This document shows, piece by piece, positions 8,480 to 16,936 of a stretch of DNA of 64,000 nucleotides. Location: NCBI RefSeq assembly GCF_017488845.2, contig NZ_CP083371.1:1302001-1366000 (forward strand), given 5' to 3'. This DNA is from Ensifer canadensis (lineage in GTDB: Bacteria; Pseudomonadota; Alphaproteobacteria; Rhizobiales; Rhizobiaceae). The position numbers and the translations under genes are program-made. Within the stretch, counting starts at the first letter, position 1. The number at the start of each line of letters is the position of its first letter. Below the pieces are notes generated by a model, which saw nothing but the letters and a program-made list of their open reading frames with translations, searched no databases and was not told where the DNA came from.

Positions 8480-9319
8480 TCAGGCGACCATTCCACGCGC
8501 CGTCCAAACTTCCGGGAACGGGATCTCTTCCATTGTCGGAAGCAGCCACTGGATCGCGTCGACGCCATGGTAGGCCGGACGCGAACCGAAGGTGCGCCGA
8601 GTAGCCATGAGATGCAGATATTTCCAGTTCGTGAACTCAACGGCGATGTCCGCCAGCAGCTCGGCGAGTGTCCGCCAAGCGTCCGCCGGATCGTCCTTGC
8701 GATAAATGTCAGCCCATATCTCCTCGATGTCCTTGCTGGGAACGTAGGCCGCGGCGTAGTTCGGTGTCAGATACTGCGGAGGGACCGGTTTGCCGTCACG
8801 GGCCAATGCAGCGAGAATGTCGTCGTAGAGGCTAGGAGAGTTGAGGCGCTCGGCGAGCTGTTTGCGGCGGTGCGGCTGCGGCTCGAAGTGTTCGAGCGAG
8901 GGCCTGTCCTTCACCCCCAGCAGGAAGACCATTTCGCGAAACGTCCAACCTTGGAGAGCCGTGTCCTTGCCATGCTTCGCGCTGAGGCCCTTGAGAATCG
9001 GCATCAACTCGGCCGGGGTCAACCAGGAAAGCGACCGCCAGTTGGCATTGAAGGCTTCCATGTGGCTAACGATACGGCGAAGCACGCGAGTGGTCGCCGG
9101 AACGTTGTCGTTGCGCAGCTCGACTTGTGCCGTGAGAAGCTCGCGGGTGATCAACGCCCAATAGATTTCACTGATCTGGACGTTTGCCAGAAACGCCGGC
9201 TCAGCTGGACTATCGCTTACGAGATCCTGGAGCGTGTGGAGTACCTCCGTCTGAACGTATCTGCTGTAAGGAGTATGGCCATCGCCGGCAGCTTGGGGAT
9301 TCAACACGGTCTCATTCAT
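8480..9319 (-). CDS. Divergent tryptophan 2,3-dioxygenase-superfamily haem protein
   Basis: This 279-residue protein follows the TDO layout: YSRYVQTEVLHTLQ near the start, FLANVQISEIYWALITRELL in place of the usual F-x-x-x-HQ-x-YELW-x-K helix, REMVFLLGVKDRPSLEHF mid-protein, and WKYLHLMATRRTFG near the end. His236 is the likely proximal haem ligand. Two usual active-site features are changed: the distal His falls on Val47, and the GTGG loop after the proximal His is AYHG. TDO opens the indole ring of tryptophan; these changes argue for another substrate or reaction, as in other TDO-fold enzymes of secondary metabolism. It leads a two-gene operon with the LinD-like gene. The start is supported by GAGGATGGAACG before the ATG. 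Confidence 0.65.
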   Translation of the reverse strand: MNETVLNPQAAGDGHTPYSRYVQTEVLHTLQDLVSDSPAEPAFLANVQISEIYWALITRELLTAQVELRNDNVPATTRVLRRIVSHMEAFNANWRSLSWLTPAELMPILKGLSAKHGKDTALQGWTFREMVFLLGVKDRPSLEHFEPQPHRRKQLAERLNSPSLYDDILAALARDGKPVPPQYLTPNYAAAYVPSKDIEEIWADIYRKDDPADAWRTLAELLADIAVEFTNWKYLHLMATRRTFGSRPAYHGVDAIQWLLPTMEEIPFPEVWTARGMVA

Positions 9320-9587
9320 CGTTCCATCCTCGTTATTGACGCCGGTCTTCTGATCCGGTCAGGCAGGGAGCGTAGGGGCAAACGTGGTACTCGGACAGGC
9401 AGGTGTTTTTCGACTCTGCGTTCAAAAGGTTGGACGATGAGATCAATTAGATGTTTGCCCTCACGCTGCCGCTGACGCTCGGCGACGGCGGGCGGGCGGG
9501 CGTTGCCTGTTCCCTCATGTGACAGGGCCAAGCTCGAGCGCCAGGCTCTTCAGGCCCCTGCTTCATTTTAAGGAATCCTGGGCCAGC

Positions 9588-9610
9588 GCGTTTCGCATCG
9601 ATCGAAACGC
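9588..9610. promoter_or_regulatory. LysR-type operator candidate
   Basis: A perfect inverted repeat, GCGTTTCG - 7 nt - CGAAACGC, holding a T-N11-A core (TCGCATCGATCGA), the general LysR-type recognition pattern. It lies about 270 bp upstream of the TDO-like gene and 77 bp after the LysR gene stop, in a gap (9320-9686) with no recognisable gene. Confidence 0.55.
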
Positions 9611-9686
9611 TTTCCTGGGCACATTATCCGGCTGGCACGAGGCGGAAAACAAACTCATTCGCGGGTGAGAGGCAGCCGACAGCGGC

Positions 9687-10604
9687 TTATTCGGTTCTCG
9701 GAGTGAAGGCGGTCACTTTGGGGACCTCTGCGGCCAGAAAGTCCACGAGCGACCGTACTGCGGGGAGCAACCCGTTTCGGTAGGGGATCAATGCGCTCAT
9801 GCGCGCGTCGGCAGCCATCCAGCCGGGTAAGATCTGATGCAGCCTGCCTGCCGCAATCTCTTCGCGACACATGTATCCGGGAAGCGCGGCCACGCCCAGA
9901 TTCGCACAAGCCGCCTCTTTCAGCGCGATCATGTTGTTGCTGAGAAATCTCGGATCGATGGGGACCTCGGTCTCCTTGCCGTCAGGTCCCTTCAGTTTCC
10001 ACGTCTCTGCACCGTGGCGATCCATCGCCAGTGTCGAATGATCGCTCAAACAAGACGGATCCGTAATTTCGCCTGCGGTCCTAAGATATTCCGGACTGGC
10101 GAAGAGGTACCATGGCACGCTGGCGATGCCGCGCTGAACCAGCGTGGAGTTCTGGAGTGATGCAACGTGCCCGCGCAACGCCAGGTCAAAGCCTTCCGCG
10201 ACCATGTCGACAAGTCGGTCGGTGGCGATCTCGACGATTTTCACCTTGGGATACTTGTTCAGAAATACAGGAATAAGATCTCGAAGCGCAAACTGCGCAA
10301 TTTCCACTGCAGTCGTGATCCTGATCGTCCCGCTGGGTTCGTTAAGCCGTTGCCGGACGAACTCCTCCGCCAAGTCTGCACTGTGCAACATCTGCAATGC
10401 ATACTGATAAAATTCAGCGCCGACGTCCGTCATGCCGAACTGTCGCGACGTCCGATTTATGAGGCGGACGCCCAGCGAGCGTTCGAGCTCGCGCACTCTG
10501 TGGCTCAGCGTCGATTTCGGAACTCGCAAGCTTTCGCCTGCCGCAGTGAAGCCACCGCGGTCGACAACTTGAACGAAGAAATAAACGTCTTTGAGATCAA
10601 GCAC
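9687..10604 (-). CDS. LysR-family transcriptional regulator
   Basis: A 305-residue regulator with an N-terminal winged helix-turn-helix (VDRGGFTAAGESLRVPKSTL, then SHRVRELERSLGVRLINRTS) and a LysR substrate-binding domain (residues about 90-295: IRITTAVEIAQFALRDLIPV, EGFDLALRGHVASLQ, LPGYMCREEIAAGRL). It starts at a GTG behind GGTAGG; a stop lies three codons upstream in the same frame. It has the same orientation as the dioxygenase/GST operon, and a palindrome with a T-N11-A core lies in the gap between them. It therefore probably controls that operon in response to an aromatic effector. Its own leader separates it from the nitroreductase. Confidence 0.85.
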   Translation of the reverse strand: MLDLKDVYFFVQVVDRGGFTAAGESLRVPKSTLSHRVRELERSLGVRLINRTSRQFGMTDVGAEFYQYALQMLHSADLAEEFVRQRLNEPSGTIRITTAVEIAQFALRDLIPVFLNKYPKVKIVEIATDRLVDMVAEGFDLALRGHVASLQNSTLVQRGIASVPWYLFASPEYLRTAGEITDPSCLSDHSTLAMDRHGAETWKLKGPDGKETEVPIDPRFLSNNMIALKEAACANLGVAALPGYMCREEIAAGRLHQILPGWMAADARMSALIPYRNGLLPAVRSLVDFLAAEVPKVTAFTPRTE

Positions 10605-10643
10605 CGATACCTACCATCCTGAGCCGAGAGAGCGGAAGCGTAT

Positions 10644-10675
10644 GAAAGCCATCACCAGGGAGCGTGATGGCTTTC
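10644..10675. terminator. 12-bp perfect stem-loop
   Basis: GAAAGCCATCAC, an 8-nt loop, then GTGATGGCTTTC. It lies between the nitroreductase stop and the LysR start on the minus strand. It has no T-run, so it could be a terminator or an RNA-processing hairpin. Confidence 0.5.
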
Positions 10676-10718
10676 AATATCGACGTCCTAGACAAGAATG
10701 GTCAAGATCCTCAGCGGC

Positions 10719-11432
10719 TCAACTGACGAACGTAACGAACTCTTCGATGTCGAGCTTGTGATTGGGCATGTTGTTTTCGGCCAAGTTGTTGTCCGCGTAG
10801 CCCAGGGAAAGTCCGGCGACCACCATGTCGCTGTCCGCGAAGCCCAGCTCTTCGCGCAGCATGTTATGTTGCAGGGACCATATCTGCTGCGCGCAGGTAT
10901 CCAGACCGCGAGCCTTCGCGGCAAGCATCAGATTCTGCAGAAAACAGCCATAGCAAATGAAACTCGCCCACTCGAGCGTGCGATCCATTGTGAAAATCAT
11001 GCCGACCGGGGCCCCGAAGAAGCGAAATTGCCGTTCCACATCTTTCAGTCTTCCGTACTTGTCGCTTCTCGGGACGCCGACTGCATCCCCGAGCTGCCCG
11101 CGAAAAAGATTGAAGCGAGTGATGAACGGGTCGTGAAGGGGTTGCGGAAAGAATGGGTATTCGGGGGCGAGCTTGTCAGGCCCCGCGCGGAAGATATCCA
11201 CCGCCTTGGTGGTGATGCGGTTGCGGGCATCCCCCGTGAGAACATGACACTTCCAAGGCTGGATGTTGCTTGAACTGGGCGCGTAACGCGCCGCATTAAG
11301 GATGCCACAAACAGTGTCGAGTGAAACCGGGTCCTTGAGAAAGCCTCTCTTGGCCCTTCTTTCAGTCATGACCAGGTCGACGACCGTCGACCTGTCGACA
11401 GCACTTTCTTCCCATTTCGCGTTAGCATGCAT
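10719..11432 (-). CDS. Nitroreductase-family FMN enzyme
   Basis: A 237-residue flavoprotein of the nitroreductase family. The FMN-binding N-terminal block is VMTERRAKRGFLKDPVSLDT with ARYAPSSSNIQPWKCHVLTG; the mid region RFFGAPVGMIFTMDRTLEWA and the C-terminal GLDTCAQQIWSLQHNMLREE with GLSLGYAD are typical. Such enzymes use NAD(P)H to reduce nitroaromatics or quinones, usually as dimers in the cytoplasm. The start has AAAGGGGAGCTGTC upstream. The gene has its own leader with a palindrome (11529-11546), so it is probably a separate unit. Its place beside aromatic ring-cleavage genes fits a role on quinone or nitroaromatic substrates, but this is inference. Confidence 0.8.
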   Translation of the reverse strand: MHANAKWEESAVDRSTVVDLVMTERRAKRGFLKDPVSLDTVCGILNAARYAPSSSNIQPWKCHVLTGDARNRITTKAVDIFRAGPDKLAPEYPFFPQPLHDPFITRFNLFRGQLGDAVGVPRSDKYGRLKDVERQFRFFGAPVGMIFTMDRTLEWASFICYGCFLQNLMLAAKARGLDTCAQQIWSLQHNMLREELGFADSDMVVAGLSLGYADNNLAENNMPNHKLDIEEFVTFVS

Positions 11433-11528
11433 GACAGCTCCCCTTTCGTTTTTCTGAGCTGAAAGAAGACTAATCCGTCTCCTCGTTTTTAGAAGTTTCT
11501 CCGCTTGTACGCATGGTCCGAAAGACTC

Positions 11529-11546
11529 GAACGATCTCGATCGTTC
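11529..11546. promoter_or_regulatory. Palindrome upstream of the nitroreductase gene
   Basis: GAACGAT-CTCG-ATCGTTC, a perfect 7-bp inverted repeat with a 4-nt centre, 97 bp upstream of the nitroreductase start. It could be an operator for a dimeric repressor. The regulator is unknown. Confidence 0.4.
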
Positions 11547-11950
11547 TTATAAAGTGATAGTAGTGTTAGAGGCTTCGTTTCTGCCCGACCTCTCCACGGG
11601 GAAAGTCGCGATTTCGTCCGACCTCTCCAAATGGACGTGCGGAAAAACTGAGAAGCGAGCGGGAGATAGGGTCATGGCTTCCTGCGGCGGTGACGCCGAC
11701 GCGTCGGACCTCGATACGCTCCTGGGCTTGCCATAGAGTGCACCTTCTCAGCTACCGGTCCGTTGAGCAGCGAGCGTATCAGCCTTGGAAGCAAGTTCCT
11801 CGAGACATGGCGAAACATCCCTTTGACGGGCTTTCGATAGCCTTCCGTCAATGCCGTGAGCGGTTCTAGCTGTCGGGCCATGCGCTCGTGTCAAACTGTG
11901 GTGCCGAGTCCTGCTGGTCTGCCGTGCACTACGCGTGGCAGCATCGCGCG
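11547..11950. other. Intergenic stretch without a recognisable gene
   Basis: About 400 bp between the nitroreductase leader and the end of the GST operon. Short frames on both strands (11554-11736 plus, 11672-11881 minus) show no family pattern or ribosome site. No repeats or RNA genes were seen. Confidence 0.45.
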
Positions 11951-12571
11951 CTAAGCGGCGTGGTAGCTACTCTGATCGAAAATCCCCAAGAAGCCCGGTT
12001 GGGATCTCACGCGGTCTAGCCACAAATTGATATACGGAAAACGGCGCATTTCGAATTTTCCCTCGTGCGCAAGTGAGACGTAAGGGAAGAGAGCAAGATC
12101 AGCGACTGTGTAGCCGTCTCCAACCAACCAATCATTCTTCGCGAGCCAGCGATCCAGCTTCTCGAGCCCCATGTACCCATCGGCATGAAGCCGTTCGATC
12201 TGCTGGGACATTTTGTCCGCGAGGCCTCGGATATGATACACGCGAGCCAATGGTATCGAACGCTGCAGGTCTCCCTGCTCGAAGAACATCCATCCGACGA
12301 TCTGGGATCGCACATATGGATCTGCGGGCAAGAGCGGCGAGCCTTCCGCCAGGTACAACAGAATTGCAGCGGACTCGACGATCGTACGTCCATCTTCTAG
12401 CTGAAGTACGGGAATTCGGCTAAAGCGATTGAGCTTGTAGAACTCGTCGGTTTTGGTTTCTCCCAATTCCAAATCGAGCGTGTGTCGTTCGAACGGCTTC
12501 CGCAATTGGTTCAGCAAAATCCTTATCTTCCATGAATTGCCTGAGAAACGGCTGTCATAGAGTTTAAGCAT
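11951..12571 (-). CDS. Glutathione S-transferase
   Basis: This 206-residue cytosolic GST starts at MLKLYDSRFSGNSWKIRILL, after a GAGGGG ribosome site; an upstream in-frame start at 12586 is less likely. The thioredoxin-like domain includes FSRIPVLQLEDG and TIVESAAILLYLAEGS (the cis-Pro and glutathione-binding ES pair). The helical domain ends DWLVGDGYTVADLALFPYVS and PGFLGIF. The N-terminal serine (SGNS) is the expected catalytic or GSH-activating residue. It is the last gene of the dioxygenase operon, 97 bp after the CBS gene. A role in conjugating or isomerising an aromatic breakdown product, such as a maleyl compound, is possible but unproven. Confidence 0.85.
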   Translation of the reverse strand: MLKLYDSRFSGNSWKIRILLNQLRKPFERHTLDLELGETKTDEFYKLNRFSRIPVLQLEDGRTIVESAAILLYLAEGSPLLPADPYVRSQIVGWMFFEQGDLQRSIPLARVYHIRGLADKMSQQIERLHADGYMGLEKLDRWLAKNDWLVGDGYTVADLALFPYVSLAHEGKFEMRRFPYINLWLDRVRSQPGFLGIFDQSSYHAA

Positions 12572-12668
12572 AGGCTGGCCCCTCACCGATCTTGATGAAC
12601 GACTCCTACCTTAGCCTCGCGTTCTGCGGTTTGGCAATTAGAACAAAGCTTTATCCCAGCTCCGCTCA

Positions 12669-13097
12669 TCAACCTGCGATGTATGAGCGAATGTACTCGG
12701 CCTCGTATTCAATTGCTTTGATGTGATGACGCAATACGTCTCCGATCGAAATGATGCCGGCAAGGCGACCGTTGTCCTGGACCGGCAGGTGACGAGCCTT
12801 GTGACGATTCATCGCCTCCATCAAGCCGTTGATGCTCGTATCCTTGGTGCAGCAGTAGACGTTTTTCCACATCACCTGCTGGAGGTTCGCAGCCAACGCC
12901 TGCGAGCCGTTCCTTGTGATGACAGAGACGACGTCTCGTTCCGTGAAAATCCCCTTGATGGCATTCTGTTCGTCAACCACGACGATTGCGCCAATGTGAT
13001 TGTCGTGAAGGACACGGCAGGCGTCCGCCACCGTAGCCTTCGGCGGCGCGGTAACGACAACGCATCCTTTCTCTTTCAGGATTCCCTGTACCGACAT
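12669..13097 (-). CDS. Two-CBS-domain protein
   Basis: A 142-residue protein with two CBS motifs in tandem: ATVADACRVLHDNHIGAIVV with GIFTERDVVSVITRNG, and TSINGLMEAMNRHKARHLPV with GIISIGDVLRHHIKAIE. CBS pairs bind adenine nucleotides and regulate partner proteins. Stand-alone members of this type are widespread in alphaproteobacteria and respond to energy charge or redox. The ribosome site is AGGAGAAAGGATATG-like. It follows the amidase by 12 bp, so it is co-transcribed. Why a CBS protein is inside an aromatic operon is unclear. Confidence 0.8.
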   Translation of the reverse strand: MSVQGILKEKGCVVVTAPPKATVADACRVLHDNHIGAIVVVDEQNAIKGIFTERDVVSVITRNGSQALAANLQQVMWKNVYCCTKDTSINGLMEAMNRHKARHLPVQDNGRLAGIISIGDVLRHHIKAIEYEAEYIRSYIAG

Positions 13098-13109
13098 ATC
13101 CTTTCTCCT

Positions 13110-14504
13110 CTATGAGCCTTCCTTTGAGCAGGGGGCCGGCGATCCTCGCCGGGTTAGAAGACCTTCAATCTCGGTCGCGGCTGCTAGCAGGTCCTCATCG
13201 CAGCCCCGCTTCGCTATGATCTGCAGGCCGACCGGCAGACCGTCGTTCCGACAAACCTGGATCGGCAGTGAAATGGCCGGAAGCCCTGCGAGGTTGAACG
13301 GCGCTGTGTAAGTCATGAGAGCCTCTCGGATTGACCCATTCCAGTGCCCGATAGTGACCTCTTCCGCTCCAATGCGGGGAGCGATGCAGGGGCATGTGGG
13401 CGTAATAAGAACGTCAAACTGAGCGATGACGCGTTCAATATCCTCTGTGAACCGGCGCCGGGTCTCCTGGCAGTCCGCGTATTCGGCTAGCTCTACCGCG
13501 GCCGCGAGCTTGAGACGGGACGCGGTCTCCTGTTCGTAGTGCTTTGTGATGAATGCGAGGTCATGTCGGCGAAAATGGACAGCGCCGCCCTCCGAAAGCA
13601 CTATTCCCGCAAATGACGCAAAGCACCGGGCGAAGAGGTCAGCCCCGTCCAATTCAACGAGGTCATGTTCAGATCGTAAGGCCGCGCACGCCGTGTCGAA
13701 GGATTCGGCCACTCCAGAGGCGAGCGGGACCTTGCCGACTTGTCGAAAGATTCCAATGCGCTTCCTTCGTGGTGAATGGCCGGACTCGCTGTCGATCCCG
13801 AGCGGTCTGCAAACGCGGGCTACGTCCTCTACGGTCTGGCCCAGGAGGCCGATGTGGTCGAGCGAGATCGCCAAGGGGAATACGCCTGCCAGCGGCAGAC
13901 GTCCGTAAGTTGGCTTGAACCCGACCACGCCGCATAGAGCCGCCGGAATTCTTACTGATCCTCCGGTATCGGTTCCCAATCCCGCGCGGACCGCGCCGTA
14001 GGCCACAGCGGCCGCCATCCCGCCGCTCGATCCGCCCGGGATTCGGCTATGGTCGTGCGGGTTGAGCGTGTCGCCGAAAGCCTTGCTCGAGGTTGTAACG
14101 CCCCAGGCGAACTCATGGGTCGTCGTTTTTCCGACGACGATAGCACCGTTGTCCTTGAGTACTCGAACTACCTCGGCGTCGTTTCCCGGCACATGATCCA
14201 TATGGACAATGGAACCATATCTTGTCGAAATGCCGCCGGTATCGATCATGTCCTTGACGGCAATTGCGATCCCTTCCAGCGGACGAGCTTGGCGTTCACC
14301 GTAGCGTCGTTCGCCGTGGGACGCGGCATGGCGCGCACCGACCTCGTCGATCTCCGCAAACGCGTTGACTTCCGCTTGGCAATTCCGGGCATAGCATATC
14401 GCATCGTCGATGACATCCACGGGTGATATGGCTCCGGCGGCCAGTTCAGCCAGCAGTCTCCCGATCGACGGTCTGCCCCGATCTGCTTCGATGTGCGTGG
14501 GCAT
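13110..14504 (-). CDS. Amidase-signature family hydrolase
   Basis: A 464-residue amidase with the complete Ser-cisSer-Lys triad. The Lys is in LEGIAIAVKDMIDTGG, the cis-Ser in HSRIPGGSSGGMAAAVAYGA and the nucleophile Ser in GLGTDTGGSVRIPAALCGVV. The fold extends to PFNLAGLPAISLPI and GLPVGLQIIAKRG. Members hydrolyse amides such as formamides, arylamides or indole-3-acetamide. The start abuts the stop of the maleylacetate-reductase-like gene (stop 14505-14507, start 14504), so the two are translationally linked. Its pairing with ring-cleavage enzymes suggests it removes an amide from the aromatic substrate or an open-chain product. Substrate is not known. Confidence 0.85.
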   Translation of the reverse strand: MPTHIEADRGRPSIGRLLAELAAGAISPVDVIDDAICYARNCQAEVNAFAEIDEVGARHAASHGERRYGERQARPLEGIAIAVKDMIDTGGISTRYGSIVHMDHVPGNDAEVVRVLKDNGAIVVGKTTTHEFAWGVTTSSKAFGDTLNPHDHSRIPGGSSGGMAAAVAYGAVRAGLGTDTGGSVRIPAALCGVVGFKPTYGRLPLAGVFPLAISLDHIGLLGQTVEDVARVCRPLGIDSESGHSPRRKRIGIFRQVGKVPLASGVAESFDTACAALRSEHDLVELDGADLFARCFASFAGIVLSEGGAVHFRRHDLAFITKHYEQETASRLKLAAAVELAEYADCQETRRRFTEDIERVIAQFDVLITPTCPCIAPRIGAEEVTIGHWNGSIREALMTYTAPFNLAGLPAISLPIQVCRNDGLPVGLQIIAKRGCDEDLLAAATEIEGLLTRRGSPAPCSKEGS

Positions 14505-15623
14505 CTACCAGAGCCTTTCCAACAAGTCTGTAAGCCTCTGCGCGGCCCCCTCCCGGAGATCCGCGACCTCGCGTGGATAATTTTCGATCAGCAACGTCGC
14601 TACCGCCGACAGTTTGTCGTGATCGAAATTTAGATCGCGTAGACGGGCGGGAAGACCGAGCCGCGTGACAACGGCTTCGATGTCCCCCGAAAGTTTTGAA
14701 GCAGCTTCGACACCGGAGACCGCATCATTGAATATCCGAAGCTTCTCGCCATAGAAGGTCGAGCAGGCACGAATCACCGGCGCAAGAGTGACGCACGACG
14801 TCACGCTGTGCGGAACTCCGTAGGTGCCACCCAGTATGTGACCGATGCGGTGGCTCAAGCCGTAGATTACCGAGGCGGGAAAGAAGTAGCAGTGCCAGGC
14901 CGCGAGCTGGAGCTGGAGGAGGTCATCGAGATCGACTTCGTGCCGCTGGAGGGCCTCTTCGGTTTCGACGTTCGCCGGCCACGAGCTCAATACGTCGAGA
15001 AACCGACGGACGCCGCTGGCGGCCAATATCGCATGCGGATGATCCGGGCCGACAAGCCGCATTCCTTCCACAGCATGGTCGATGCCCTTTATCGCAGATG
15101 AAAGCAGAAGTGCCCTCGGCGTTCCTCTGATCAGTTCAGGGTCGACTATCACGACCCTCGGCACCGTCGGCTTGACGGCATAGCTGCGCTTGAACTTAAT
15201 CTCCTTTGCCGTTTCCGTGACGCCGAAATAATGCGAAAACTCGGAGCCCGACAACGTCGTCGGCAACGCCGCAATCGGAAGATATGTCCCGTGCCTGATT
15301 TGGTGGAAATGCGAGACAGCCTTGGCAGCATCGAGAACCGAGCCGCCACCTACGGCGACAATCGACTTCGCACCGCTGGCTTCACAAGCTTCGAGAGCTT
15401 GATTCACCGCGAAATCGGGGACATGGGGAGGTAGGTCCACGAAGGTCCCCACGCTATTGGGGAGGTTGGGGGCTACGGAGGAACGTCTGAGCGCATCGAG
15501 CGGCTCGACTGTGAAGACGATAGGCTTCTTGATGCCGTACTGGGTAAGCTGACCTAAGGCGTCAGCGAGAATCCCACGGCCCCAGATGACGTTGTCCTGC
15601 GGAAGAAATTCAATCTTTTCCAT
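14505..15623 (-). CDS. Maleylacetate reductase-like iron-containing alcohol dehydrogenase
   Basis: This 372-residue protein of the Fe-ADH superfamily begins MEKIEFLPQDNVIWGRGILA. It shows AVGGGSVLDAAKAVSHFHQI (NAD binding), PIAALPTTLSGSEFSHYFGV and VTETAKEIKFKRSYAVKPTV, the maleylacetate-reductase style LPTT-x-x-GSE region. It continues KGIDHAVEGMRL and the metal/active-site segment LSHRIGHILGGTYGVPHSVT. Maleylacetate reductase reduces maleylacetate to 3-oxoadipate with NAD(P)H, the last step of hydroquinone and chlorocatechol pathways. The family often lacks bound metal, so His residues alone do not prove it. It lies 42 bp after the ring-cleavage dioxygenase, so together they fit a hydroquinone route. 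Other Fe-ADH functions are not excluded. Confidence 0.75.
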   Translation of the reverse strand: MEKIEFLPQDNVIWGRGILADALGQLTQYGIKKPIVFTVEPLDALRRSSVAPNLPNSVGTFVDLPPHVPDFAVNQALEACEASGAKSIVAVGGGSVLDAAKAVSHFHQIRHGTYLPIAALPTTLSGSEFSHYFGVTETAKEIKFKRSYAVKPTVPRVVIVDPELIRGTPRALLLSSAIKGIDHAVEGMRLVGPDHPHAILAASGVRRFLDVLSSWPANVETEEALQRHEVDLDDLLQLQLAAWHCYFFPASVIYGLSHRIGHILGGTYGVPHSVTSCVTLAPVIRACSTFYGEKLRIFNDAVSGVEAASKLSGDIEAVVTRLGLPARLRDLNFDHDKLSAVATLLIENYPREVADLREGAAQRLTDLLERLW

Positions 15624-15665
15624 CTCTGAAATTGCTCCAGCTCTGTAGGGCCGTGGCCGCCAATC

Positions 15666-16829
15666 TCAACGAAGCACGGGCACGGGGGCCGGCCGGTACG
15701 CCAACTGGCGTTCGATCGTCCTTCGGTCCTTCTCCAAGGTTTCCGGGAGGCAGAGCTTCTGCCCAAGGCGGCTGATGTCCTCATCGACCGTGAAGCGATT
15801 TGGCGTAGAGAGTGCGCAGATGTGACCGTCCGGATCGCGGAAATGGAACTGCTTCGCGTAAACGGTATCCTGTATCGTCGATACCTCGATGCCGAGCCGA
15901 CGGAACCTCGCGTGCTCCTCGCCTAATGCGGCATCATTCTCCACTTCCAGCGAGAAGTGGTGGGAGAGACCCGTACCAAGCCGTCCCGGCTTGTATCCCG
16001 GTAAGCCGAAGAACGTCAGGACGGAACCGGGCGAGAGATCCTCGTCACATGCGTAGTAGAAGTGCGTTCCGCCGCGTTCGTCGAGATAGTCGGTCTTCTT
16101 GATCAGGCGCAATCCCACCTTTTCGACGAAGAAATTCTCGGTTCGCTCGGCGTCGCTGGAGATTGACGTAATGTGGTGAAATCCGCGAAGCGCGAAGTCT
16201 GCGGTTACGTCGGGCACCGGCTGCGGCCAAGTCTCGGCGGCGACCTGAAGTTCGTCGCGTCCTCCGATGAGGTTTTCCTTCGGCTGCGCACGGAATCCGG
16301 AACCGAGCACTGCTTCGTCATGTCCAAAGCCGGGCTCGGTGGTCGCGATCTCGATTATCGCCCCATCGGGATCGCGCAGATAGATGGCGTGGAAGTAGTG
16401 TCGATTGTAGGGACCGGTGACGTGCACGCCGTGGTCAGCAAGACGCCGCTTCCATTTCAGTAGTCCGTCGCGGTTCGGGACATGAAGTGCGAGATGATGA
16501 TTGGTTCCTGCGCCCCAGCGTCCCTTCGGGTCGCCAACGCGCGGGTTTGCGACGCCGTCCTGGGTCGCGTCCTGTTCGAGGAAACCCGTCTCCGGAATCA
16601 TGTAGAAGATGGGGTTCCATTCGATGTAGGTGATGGACTCGCTTCTCGGCTGCTCGTCCCCGTACTGATGGAAGCCAAAGGTAACGACCGGCAGTCGGGC
16701 ATCGTGGTGATGAACGGTTCTCTTCACCACTGAAAGTCCCAAGACCTTTCCGTAGAATTCCTCGATACGCTTGATGTTCGAAGCGACGAAGGTTTGGCTG
16801 CTGACGCCTCTTATTACCATCTGGTTCAT
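15666..16829 (-). CDS. PcpA/LinE-like ring-cleavage dioxygenase with permuted halves
   Basis: The start is the ATG at 16829 after AAAGGTGGAAC; the frame is open upstream to 17045 but that part is spurious. The 387-residue protein has four vicinal-oxygen-chelate modules. Residues 107-175 (TNHHLALHVPNRD, LRDPDGAIIEIATT, PGFGHDE) match the last quarter of PcpA, and residues 216-280 (GFHHITSISSDAERTENFFV, KVGLRLIKKTDY, PGSVLTFFGLPGY) match its first quarter. The halves are therefore in reverse order. By alignment, His112, Glu160 and His219 would be the metal ligands (PcpA His227, Glu276, His11). PcpA and LinE open 2,6-dichloro- or chloro-hydroquinone rings with Fe(II). This gene leads a five-gene operon, divergent from a quinone reductase. 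Confidence 0.75.
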   Translation of the reverse strand: MNQMVIRGVSSQTFVASNIKRIEEFYGKVLGLSVVKRTVHHHDARLPVVTFGFHQYGDEQPRSESITYIEWNPIFYMIPETGFLEQDATQDGVANPRVGDPKGRWGAGTNHHLALHVPNRDGLLKWKRRLADHGVHVTGPYNRHYFHAIYLRDPDGAIIEIATTEPGFGHDEAVLGSGFRAQPKENLIGGRDELQVAAETWPQPVPDVTADFALRGFHHITSISSDAERTENFFVEKVGLRLIKKTDYLDERGGTHFYYACDEDLSPGSVLTFFGLPGYKPGRLGTGLSHHFSLEVENDAALGEEHARFRRLGIEVSTIQDTVYAKQFHFRDPDGHICALSTPNRFTVDEDISRLGQKLCLPETLEKDRRTIERQLAYRPAPVPVLR

Positions 16830-16936
16830 GTTCCACCTTTGCGATTTATCGTTCTGCATCGGCCGCGTGAGCTCGATCGACAGAAGGCTAGTTCGCGCCA
16901 CACCCCGATGAGAAGCTGCTGCACAAGAGACGAAGC

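Noticed and set aside
11672..11881. Short minus-strand frame starting MARQLEPLTALTEGYRKPVK
   Set aside because: No ribosome site or recognised family; listed under the intergenic stretch only.
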